Source: Mycobacterium sp. (GTDB taxonomy: Bacteria > Actinomycetota > Actinomycetes > Mycobacteriales > Mycobacteriaceae). Taken from it: 11,346 nucleotides of DNA. Position 1 is the stretch's first letter. Each line of letters begins with the position of its first letter. Below are positions 6,194 through 11,346 of this stretch, one piece after another. A model generated the notes under the pieces. It was not told the origin of the DNA, did no database searches, and saw only the letters and a list, made by a program, of their open reading frames with translations. Where the stretch lies: the NCBI GenBank assembly GCA_029256565.1, contig JAQSXQ010000039.1, positions 1 through 11,346 on the forward strand, written 5' to 3'. Made by a program: the position numbers and the translations under genes.

Positions 6194-6348
6194 TGAGCAG
6201 TTGTCCGCGCACGGCTCGAGGCCATTCACTTCATCATCGGCCACGGTCTGCTGCGGGACGCACCTCACACGTACGCATGACAATCGGCCTGGTGCTGCGT
6301 CGCGACCGCGATGACGCACCCGGGCCCACACGACAGGAAGTGTCTCCG

Positions 6349-6690
6349 ATGAACACGCTGGACTTCGTCGACCAGACGTCGCTACGCGACGACATCCCGA
6401 CCTTCGGCCCCGGTGACACTCTCAACGTGCACGTCAAGGTCATCGAAGGCTCCAAGGAGCGCGTGCAGGTGTTCAAGGGCGTCGTGCTCCGCCGCCAGGG
6501 CGGCGGCGTGCGCGAGACCTTCACCGTGCGCAAGGAGAGCTACGGCGTCGGCGTCGAGCGCACCTTCCCGGTGCACTCGCCCAACATCGATCACATCGAC
6601 GTCGTCACCCGCGGTGACGTCCGTCGCGCGAAGCTGTACTACCTGCGCGAGCTGCGCGGCAAGAAGGCCAAGATCAAGGAGAAGCGCTGA
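6349..6690 (+). CDS. rplS: 50S ribosomal protein L19
   Basis: L19 sits at the interface of the two ribosomal subunits and contacts 16S rRNA through a bridge. The 113-residue protein reads MNTLDFVDQTSLRDDIPTFGPGDT at its start and keeps the family core: VHVKVIEG (24-31), VFKGVVLRRQGGGVRETFTVRKESYGVGVERTFPVHSPNI (about 38-77) and the basic C-terminus RAKLYYLRELRGKKAKIKEKR. The ATG at 6349 matches the usual N-terminus and has AGGAAG (6335-6340) eight bases upstream. Longer frames reaching back to 6193 are leader sequence. It is the first gene of a group with lepB, rnhB and the DUF2469 gene, and has its own promoter with a long leader, so it is controlled apart from the trmD operon. Confidence 0.97.
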   Translation: MNTLDFVDQTSLRDDIPTFGPGDTLNVHVKVIEGSKERVQVFKGVVLRRQGGGVRETFTVRKESYGVGVERTFPVHSPNIDHIDVVTRGDVRRAKLYYLRELRGKKAKIKEKR

Positions 6691-6730
6691 CCCGCGCTGC
6701 TGGGTTCAGTAGCTTGATCACCTTCGTGGC

Positions 6731-6736
6731 TACTCT
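6731..6736 (+). promoter_or_regulatory. Candidate -10 box for leaderless lepB transcript
   Basis: TACTCT is a full TANNNT match and ends six bases before the lepB GTG, the spacing expected when transcription begins on the start codon. The 52-base gap after rplS has no Shine-Dalgarno near the GTG. lepB may thus have its own leaderless transcript in addition to read-through from rplS. Confidence 0.5.
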
Positions 6737-6742
6737 GTTGGC

Positions 6743-7558
6743 GTGACCGGACCCACCGACGCCGCAGACGCTGCCGAGACCGACGCAACCTCTGGCGATG
6801 ACGTGGAAGCCGACCCGCCGAAGAAGAAGCGCGGCGCTCTGCGCGAAGCGGCAATCCTCCTGACGATCGCGATCGTCCTGTACTACGTGATGCTCACGTT
6901 CGTCGCGCGGCCGTACCTGATTCCATCCGAGTCGATGGAACCGACGCTGCACGGCTGCCCGGGCTGCGTCGGCGACCGCATCATGGTCGACAAGGTCACC
7001 TACCGCTTCGGCGAACCCGAGCCGGGTGACGTCATCGTGTTCAAGGGCCCGCCCGCGTGGAACGTCGGCTACAAGTCGATCCGCTCCGACAACCCGGCGC
7101 TGCGCTGGGTGCAGAACACGCTGTCCGTGGTCGGCTTCGTGCCGCCGGACGAGAACGATCTGGTCAAGCGCATCATCGCGACCGGCGGTCAGACCGTCGA
7201 GTGCCGCGCGGCGACCGGTCTGACGGTCGACGGCAAGAAGCTCGTCGAGCCGTACCTCGATGCGAACACGATGATGGCCGACCCCGCCATCTATCCCTGC
7301 CTCGGCAATGAGTTCGGACCGGTGACGGTGCCCGACGGCCGGCTCTGGGTGATGGGCGACAACCGGACCCACTCGGCCGACTCACGCGCGCACTGCACGA
7401 ACCTGCCCGCCGACGCCCAGCGCGGCCTGCTCTGCACGGGTGATCCCATGGCAGGCACGGTCCCGGTGGACAACGTCATCGGCAAGGCGCGGTTCATCGC
7501 CTGGCCTCCCGGCCGGTGGGGCGGCGTGTCCAGCGTGAATCCGCAGACCTCGCAGTAA
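6743..7558 (+). CDS. lepB: Signal peptidase I
   Basis: The type I signal peptidase cuts signal peptides from exported proteins on the outer face of the cytoplasmic membrane by a Ser/Lys dyad. The 271-residue protein has an acidic cytoplasmic N-terminus (1-25), a basic patch KKKR (27-30), one membrane helix (about 35-55), then the catalytic Ser64 in IPSESMEPTL and the catalytic Lys142 in DLVKRIIA. The conserved GDNRTHSADSR is at 205-215. An insert of about 40 residues (roughly 103-140) separates the two catalytic boxes. Six Cys residues (72, 75, 154, 186, 218, 231) lie in the exported part and could form disulfides. The GTG at 6743 has no ribosome site but a -10 box at leaderless distance. The N-terminal tail is shorter than I recall for M. 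tuberculosis LepB. Confidence 0.95.
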   Translation: MTGPTDAADAAETDATSGDDVEADPPKKKRGALREAAILLTIAIVLYYVMLTFVARPYLIPSESMEPTLHGCPGCVGDRIMVDKVTYRFGEPEPGDVIVFKGPPAWNVGYKSIRSDNPALRWVQNTLSVVGFVPPDENDLVKRIIATGGQTVECRAATGLTVDGKKLVEPYLDANTMMADPAIYPCLGNEFGPVTVPDGRLWVMGDNRTHSADSRAHCTNLPADAQRGLLCTGDPMAGTVPVDNVIGKARFIAWPPGRWGGVSSVNPQTSQ

Positions 7559-7566
7559 GTGTCCCC

Positions 7567-8289
7567 GTGGCTCTGACCTGGCCCCCACGCACCGTGATCC
7601 GCAAGTCCGCGGGTCTGCGCACACTCGAATCCGCGCTCTATCGAGGCGGTCTCGGCCCGGTGGCCGGAGTCGACGAGGTCGGTCGCGGCGCCTGCGCCGG
7701 GCCCCTGGTGGTCGCCGCCTGCGTGCTCGGACCCAACCGGCTCGAGAGCCTGTCGGCACTCGACGACTCGAAGAAGCTCACCGAACGGGAGCGCGAACGG
7801 CTGTTCCCGCTGATCCGCAGGTACGCGCTGGCCTATCACGTGGTCTTCATCCCCTCGACCGAGGTGGACCGGCGCGGCGTGCACGTCGCCAACATCGAGG
7901 GCATGCGGCGGGCGATCGCGGGATTGCCGCTGCGACCGGGCTACGTGCTGAGCGACGGGTTCCGGGTTCCCGGCCTGCCGATGCCGTCGCTTCCGGTGAT
8001 CGGCGGCGACGCGGCGGCCGCGTGCATCGCCGCGGCCAGCGTGCTGGCCAAGGTGAGTCGTGACCGGCTGATGGTCGAGATGGAGAAAACCCACCCCGGC
8101 TACGGTTTCGCCGTCCACAAGGGGTACTGCACGTCCACCCACACCGCGGCGCTGGCCGAGCTGGGCCCGTGCAGCGAGCACCGGTACTCGTTCGTGAACG
8201 TGCGGCGGGCTGGCAACGTGAACGAGGTGGTCGTGACAGGCGGGGACCTGCCCGACGAGGAGCCGACGCAGCGCGCGGAATGGGGCTGA
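7567..8289 (+). CDS. rnhB: Ribonuclease HII
   Basis: RNase HII cuts RNA in RNA-DNA hybrids and removes single ribonucleotides built into DNA. With the GTG at 7567 the protein is 240 residues and starts MALTWPPRTVIRKS, close to the M. tuberculosis homologue. The four metal-binding acidic residues are Asp36 and Glu37 in GVDEVGRGACAGP, Asp130 in VLSDGF, and Asp148 in IGGDAAAACIAAASVLAKVSRD. Their spacing agrees with the E. coli enzyme. HPGYGFAVHKGY and HRYSFVNVRR complete the family pattern. This start is eight bases after the lepB stop; an in-frame ATG at 7516 would overlap lepB by 43 bases and is not preferred. No good Shine-Dalgarno is present, so coupling to lepB is likely. The C-terminal 20 residues or so are a variable tail. 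Confidence 0.94.
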   Translation: MALTWPPRTVIRKSAGLRTLESALYRGGLGPVAGVDEVGRGACAGPLVVAACVLGPNRLESLSALDDSKKLTERERERLFPLIRRYALAYHVVFIPSTEVDRRGVHVANIEGMRRAIAGLPLRPGYVLSDGFRVPGLPMPSLPVIGGDAAAACIAAASVLAKVSRDRLMVEMEKTHPGYGFAVHKGYCTSTHTAALAELGPCSEHRYSFVNVRRAGNVNEVVVTGGDLPDEEPTQRAEWG

Positions 8290-8330
8290 GGGAAGATGGA
8301 CCGGATACCGACCGGAGGACCGCTGAACCG

Positions 8331-8636
8331 ATGAGTGCCGAAGATCTCGAGAAGTACGAAACCGAGATGGAACTCTCGCTGTACCGCGAATACAAGGACA
8401 TCGTGGGGCAGTTCAGCTACGTCGTGGAGACGGAGCGCCGGTTCTACCTCGCCAACAGCGTCGAGATGGTGCCACGCAACGCCGACGGCGAGGTCTACTT
8501 CGAACTCCGTCTCGCCGATGCGTGGGTCTGGGACATGTACCGGCCCGCACGGTTCGTCAAGCAGGTGCGCGTGATCACCTTCAAGGACGTCAACATCGAA
8601 GAAGTCGAGAAGCCGGAACTAAGGCTTCCCGAGTGA
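8331..8636 (+). CDS. DUF2469 protein (Rv2901c-like), function unknown
   Basis: A 101-residue acidic cytoplasmic protein with no signal peptide or membrane segment. It matches, almost residue for residue as I recall, the mycobacterial Rv2901c protein: MSAEDLEKYETEMELSLYRE at the start, YVVETERRFYLANSVEMVPR in the middle, and AWVWDMYRPARFVKQVRVITF followed by an acidic end. Such extreme conservation in a short protein points to a core, many-partner role, but none is established to my knowledge. The C-terminal Tyr/Trp/Arg-rich part could bind nucleic acid or protein, as speculation. The ATG at 8331 has GGAGG (8314-8318), 12 bases away, a rather long gap. It follows rnhB by 41 bases in the rplS group. 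Its stop lies inside the first copy of a 17-bp tandem repeat. Confidence 0.9.
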   Translation: MSAEDLEKYETEMELSLYREYKDIVGQFSYVVETERRFYLANSVEMVPRNADGEVYFELRLADAWVWDMYRPARFVKQVRVITFKDVNIEEVEKPELRLPE

Positions 8637-8656
8637 CGTGGCTTCCCGAGTGACGT
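8623..8656 (+). repeat. 17-bp perfect tandem duplication at gene junction
   Basis: GGCTTCCCGAGTGACGT stands at 8623-8639 and again at 8640-8656, and the base after each copy is G. The first copy contains the DUF2469 stop (8634-8636) and a GTG (8638-8640); the second copy contains the GTG used for the SDR gene (8655-8657). Seventeen is not a multiple of three, so the first GTG is out of frame with the SDR gene. Confidence 0.95.
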
Positions 8657-9451
8657 GACCGACGCGCCCGTCGCCGTGGTCACCGGCGCCAGCCGCGGTG
8701 CCGGGCTCGGCATCGCGACCGCGCTGCTGCGGTGCGGCTGGCAGGTCTACGTCACGGGGCGCACCATCACCGATCCCGGCGACGGGCGCATCGCGGTGCC
8801 GGTCGACCACCGCGACGACGCACAGGTCGAAGCCTTGTTCGCTCGCGTCGAGCGCGACTCGGGTGCGCTGCACCTGCTGGTGAACAACGCCGCCGCGATC
8901 GACGACCAACTGACCGGTGCCAAGCCGTTCTGGGACAAGCCGATTCGCCTCGCCGACGTCCTGGACGTCGGCCTCAGGTCGGCGTACGTCGCGTCCTGGT
9001 ACGCGGCACCACTGCTGGTGCGCGGCGGACACGGGCTGATCGCGTTCACGTCGTCACCCGGGGCGGTCTGCTACATGCAGCGTACGGGGCGCAGAAGGCC
9101 GGCGTCGACAAGCTGGCCGCCGACATGGCCGTCGACTTCGCGGGGACGGGCGTCGCCACCGCGTCGATCTGGATGGGCATCCTGCTCACCGAGAAGTTCC
9201 GCCGCGCGTTCGACGGGCATCCCGACGCGCTCGCCCGCACCGCCGAACACGCCGAGACACCGGAGTTCACCGGCTACGTGATCGACGCGCTCTACCGCGA
9301 CCCCGAACTGCCCGACCTCAGCGGCCGCACGCACATCGGCGCCGAACTCGCCGCGCGCTACGACATCACCGACGAGGGTGGCCGCAGGCCGCCGTCGCAT
9401 CGGGAGGCGTTCGGCGCCCCGCGGGTACCGCATCCTGCCGTGATCCGCTGA
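8655..9451 (+). pseudogene. SDR-family oxidoreductase gene disrupted by a frameshift
   Basis: A short-chain dehydrogenase gene read in two frames. From the GTG at 8655 the first frame gives the NAD(P)-binding TGASRGAGLG (10-19), VNNAA (76-80) and the catalytic Ser region FTSSPGAVCYM (131-141, ending at 9077). The frame then changes: the catalytic YGAQK (YxxxK) begins at TAC 9083 in another frame, which runs on through AGVDKLAADMAVDF to the TGA at 9449-9451. Without the shift, the first frame ends at 9281 with an unrelated tail. The pattern resembles DHRS1-like SDRs, in which four residues separate this Met from the Tyr (recalled). Here only five bases remain, so about seven bases seem lost. 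Substrate unknown. It could be a true pseudogene or a sequence error; no slippery site is seen. It lies directly behind the DUF2469 gene. Confidence 0.8.
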
Positions 9452-9478
9452 GCGCGGTAGCGCGGCGGTCGTACCTGC

Positions 9479-9484
9479 CAGACT
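9479..9484 (+). promoter_or_regulatory. Candidate -10 box for leaderless HAD phosphatase gene
   Basis: CAGACT ends six bases before the ATG at 9491, and no Shine-Dalgarno is present. This matches the spacing seen before lepB and the CoA-transferase gene. The first base departs from TANNNT. Confidence 0.4.
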
Positions 9485-9490
9485 GGACGC

Positions 9491-10264
9491 ATGAGCACCA
9501 CACCGCAGTGCTGGCTGACCGACATGGATGGCGTTCTGGTCCGGGAGGAGCACGCCCTGCCCGGGGCCGCCGAGTTCCTGCAGGCGCTCACGGACCGGCA
9601 GCGGCCCTTCCTGGTACTCACCAACAACTCGATCTTCACCCCGCGTGACCTGGCGGCGCGGTTGGCGCGGTCGGGGCTGATCGTGCCCGAGGAGTCGATC
9701 TGGACGTCGGCGCTGGCGACGGCGGCGTTCCTGCACGACCAACTGCCTGGCGGATCGGCATACGTGATCGGCGAGGCGGGCCTGACCACGGCGCTGCACC
9801 ACGTCGGCTACACGCTGACCGACGTCGGTCCGGACTTCGTCGTGCTGGGGGAGACGCGCACGTACTCGTTCGAGGCCATCACCAAGGCGATCCGCCTGAT
9901 CCTCGGCGGCGCGCGCTTCATCGCCACGAACCCCGACGTGAGTGGACCGTCGGCGGAGGGCCCGCTACCCGCCACGGGCTCGGTCGCCGCGCTCATCACG
10001 AAGGCCACGGGCCGGGAGCCCTACTTCGTCGGCAAGCCGAATCCAATGATGTTCCGTAGCGCGATGAACCGCATCGAGGCTCATTCCGAGGGCACCGTGA
10101 TGATCGGCGACCGGATGGACACCGACGTCGTCGCGGGCATCGAGGCCGGCCTGGAGACCATCCTGGTGCTCACCGGTTCCACGAATCGCGAGGACATCGA
10201 GCGCTATCCGTTCCGGCCCAGCCGGGTGTTCGACTCCATCGCCGACGTGATCGACCTCGTCTGA
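9491..10264 (+). CDS. HAD-superfamily class IIA (NagD-like) phosphatase
   Basis: A cytoplasmic phosphatase of 257 residues. All four HAD motifs are seen: motif I DMDG with nucleophile Asp11 and acid/base Asp13; motif II TNNS (44-47); motif III Lys182 in FVGKPNPMMF; motif IV GDRMDTD (206-212) with metal-binding Asp207 and Asp212. The cap between motifs II and III (about 60-175) is of the large C2 type found in NagD, p-nitrophenyl phosphatases and related sugar- or nucleotide-phosphate phosphatases, so the exact substrate cannot be named. There is no signal peptide. The ATG at 9491 stands at leaderless distance from a -10-like box, 39 bases after the SDR remnant, so it probably has its own promoter. 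A hairpin that could end its transcript lies at 10277-10297. Confidence 0.88.
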   Translation: MSTTPQCWLTDMDGVLVREEHALPGAAEFLQALTDRQRPFLVLTNNSIFTPRDLAARLARSGLIVPEESIWTSALATAAFLHDQLPGGSAYVIGEAGLTTALHHVGYTLTDVGPDFVVLGETRTYSFEAITKAIRLILGGARFIATNPDVSGPSAEGPLPATGSVAALITKATGREPYFVGKPNPMMFRSAMNRIEAHSEGTVMIGDRMDTDVVAGIEAGLETILVLTGSTNREDIERYPFRPSRVFDSIADVIDLV

Positions 10265-10276
10265 CCCGACGTCCGT

Positions 10277-10297
10277 GGTCGCGGTGAACACGCGGCC
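10277..10297 (+). terminator. Hairpin, possible terminator after the HAD gene
   Basis: GGTCGCG (10277-10283) pairs with CGCGGCC (10291-10297), seven pairs including one G-U, around the loop GTGAACA. It starts 12 bases after the HAD stop and ends three bases before the next gene's -10 box. No T-tract follows, which weakens the call, although mycobacterial terminators often lack one. Confidence 0.35.
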
Positions 10298-10300
10298 CCA

Positions 10301-10306
10301 TATCGT
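10301..10306 (+). promoter_or_regulatory. Candidate -10 box for leaderless CoA-transferase gene
   Basis: TATCGT is a full TANNNT match and ends six bases before the ATG at 10313; no ribosome site is visible. This supports a leaderless transcript and helps fix the start codon. Confidence 0.5.
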
Positions 10307-10312
10307 GATCGC

Positions 10313-11346
10313 ATGACCGACCGACCCGACCCCACCCGGCCGCTGGCCGGGGTGCGGATCATCGAGATCTCCAGTTTCGTGGCCGTGCCGCTCGCAGGCA
10401 TGACGCTGGCCCAGCTGGGCGCCGAGGTCACCCGCGTCGATCCGGTCGGCGGTGCCGCCGACTACCGCCGGTGGCCTCTCACCGACGACGGCACCAGCAT
10501 CTACTGGGCGGGACTGAACAAGGGCAAGCAGTCGGTGGCCGTCGACGTCCGCTCCGAACAGGGGCAGGACCTGATCCAGCGCCTGATCGCCGATGCGGGC
10601 ATCCTCATCACCAATGTCGCTGGGCGGCAATGGCATTCGCACGAAACGCTGGAGCGGCTCCGGCCCGACCTCATCCACGTCGAGGTCTCCGGCCGCGCCG
10701 ACGGCGGCACGGGCGTCGACTACACGGTCAACGCGGGCATCGGGTTCCCCATGGTCACCGGGCCCACCGCGCTGGCGACCCCGGTCAACCACGTCCTGCC
10801 GGCATGGGACGTCGCGTGCGGGCTGTACACGGCGCTCGCCGTCGCCACCGCCGTGCGTCACCGTGACGCGACCGGGGCCGGGCAGCGCATCTCGATCCCA
10901 CTGGAGAACGTCGCGCTCGCCACGGCGGGCAACCTCGGCTTCCTCACCGAGGTGATGATCAACGGCGCGTCGCGGTCCCGGATCGGCAACTCCATCTACG
11001 GCCAGTACGGTCAGCACTTCACCAGCTCCGACGGCGATTCGTTCATGGTCGTAGCACTGACCGGACGGCACTTCCGCGACCTGACCGAGCTGACCGGAAC
11101 GACCAAAGCCGTTGCCGCCCTTGGCGTTGCGCTGGGCGCGGACTTCACCGACGAGGGCGACCGCTATCGGCACCGCGACGCGCTGACGGGGCTGTTCACG
11201 GTGTGGTTCACCGCGCACGACGCTGCCCGGGTGTCCGAGGCACTGTCCTCGACGTCGATCCTGTGGGAGCGGTACCGCACCTTCGCCGACGTCGTCACCG
11301 ACGCCAAGGTGACCGACAACCCGCTGTTCACCTCGCTCGATCAGCC
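10313..11346 (+). CDS. Family III CoA-transferase, 2-methylfumaryl-CoA isomerase-like (3' end outside window)
   Basis: A CaiB/BaiF (family III) CoA-transferase, 344 residues visible, with the frame open to the window end; about 60 residues are probably missing, judging from relatives of about 400. The N-terminal LAGVRIIEISSFVAVPLAGMTLAQLGAEVTR (11-41) is the family CoA-binding start. The catalytic Asp that forms the acyl anhydride is predicted as Asp166 in NHVLPAWDVACG. The details YRRWPLT, WAGLNKGKQS, SGRADGG, VDYTVNAGIGFP and AEVMIN-like TEVMINGASRSRIGN strongly recall Chloroflexus mesaconyl-CoA C1-C4 CoA transferase (Mct), which moves CoA within one molecule in the 3-hydroxypropionate bi-cycle. 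No other gene of that cycle is here, so a role in mesaconate or other C5-diacid use is my inference. Other CaiB-like transfers remain possible. The start is supported by the leaderless -10 box. Confidence 0.85.
   Translation, partial: MTDRPDPTRPLAGVRIIEISSFVAVPLAGMTLAQLGAEVTRVDPVGGAADYRRWPLTDDGTSIYWAGLNKGKQSVAVDVRSEQGQDLIQRLIADAGILITNVAGRQWHSHETLERLRPDLIHVEVSGRADGGTGVDYTVNAGIGFPMVTGPTALATPVNHVLPAWDVACGLYTALAVATAVRHRDATGAGQRISIPLENVALATAGNLGFLTEVMINGASRSRIGNSIYGQYGQHFTSSDGDSFMVVALTGRHFRDLTELTGTTKAVAALGVALGADFTDEGDRYRHRDALTGLFTVWFTAHDAARVSEALSSTSILWERYRTFADVVTDAKVTDNPLFTSLDQ

Larger units (their letters stand above)
6017..6348. promoter_or_regulatory. Divergent lppW/rplS intergenic region with rplS leader
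   Basis: The 332 bases carry no supported gene. The left end holds the lppW ribosome site and a candidate minus-strand promoter. Positions 6162-6193 hold the rplS promoter, which would leave a leader of about 150 bases. In the leader, GACGCACC occurs twice (6257-6264 and 6313-6320), and TGCGTC (6296-6301) lies between them and can pair with either copy. A short TGCG/CGCA hairpin (6252-6255 with 6259-6262) is also possible. AGGAAG (6335-6340) is the rplS ribosome site. I see nothing notable at 6045-6160 beyond GC-rich sequence. Confidence 0.5.

Noticed and set aside
6193..6348. N-terminal extension of L19 back to 6193
   Set aside because: It would begin at the promoter -10 box, and the ATG at 6349 gives the conserved L19 N-terminus with a ribosome site.
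6690..6705. ACCC/GGGT hairpin after rplS as a terminator
   Set aside because: Only four pairs around an eight-base loop and no T-tract; too weak to call.
7516..7566. Upstream ATG at 7516 as the rnhB start
   Set aside because: It would overlap lepB by 43 bases and add residues unlike the family; GTG 7567 gives the expected N-terminus.
9070..9090. Programmed ribosomal frameshift in the SDR gene
   Set aside because: No slippery heptamer or obvious downstream structure; too few residues would remain between the catalytic Ser and Tyr, which suggests lost bases.
9965..11218. Open minus-strand frame of 417 codons opposite the HAD and CoA-transferase genes
   Set aside because: Both plus-strand genes have complete family motifs; the antisense frame crosses both and shows no known motif.

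Overview
The window is GC-rich (roughly two thirds G+C) and uses many GTG starts. The order rpsP-khpA-rimM-trmD, lppW on the opposite strand, rplS-lepB-rnhB-DUF2469 is the one I know from mycobacteria (M. tuberculosis Rv2909c to Rv2901c). A fragment of the N-acetylglutaminylglutamine amide (NAGGN) osmoprotectant cluster lies beside it. Together these suggest a fast-growing mycobacterium (Mycolicibacterium-like). This is an inference from protein similarity and gene order recalled from memory; no search was run.

Layout. Positions 1-2352 hold the end of the NAGGN synthetase gene and a complete M42-type aminopeptidase gene of the same system. A strong imperfect palindrome (2358-2421) separates them from a small SnoaL/NTF2-like gene (2436-2864). 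After a 240-base gene-free promoter/leader region comes a tight ribosome and tRNA maturation operon: rpsP, khpA, rimM, trmD (3105-5075). Its last stop codon overlaps that of the converging lipoprotein gene lppW (5072-6016, minus strand). A 332-base divergent region carries the lppW promoter and the rplS promoter with its long leader. It is followed by rplS, lepB, rnhB and a DUF2469 gene (6349-8636).

The right end is accessory. An SDR oxidoreductase gene (8655-9451) is broken by a frameshift just before its catalytic Tyr, and a 17-bp tandem duplication sits at its start. Next come a HAD-IIA phosphatase gene (9491-10264) and a family III CoA-transferase gene cut by the window end (10313-11346), which closely resembles mesaconyl-CoA C1-C4 CoA transferase (2-methylfumaryl-CoA isomerase).

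How the parts fit. The central block is housekeeping: ribosomal proteins S16 and L19, the 16S maturation factor RimM, tRNA m1G37 methylation, an RNA-binding KH protein, signal peptidase I and RNase HII. I see no CRISPR array, transposase, tRNA, rRNA or phage gene, and no clear new multi-gene system. The best leads are regulatory or structural: a promoter signature shared by rpsP and rplS, mutually exclusive pairings in the rplS leader, the 2358-2421 palindrome, several leaderless-type starts, and the decaying SDR gene.
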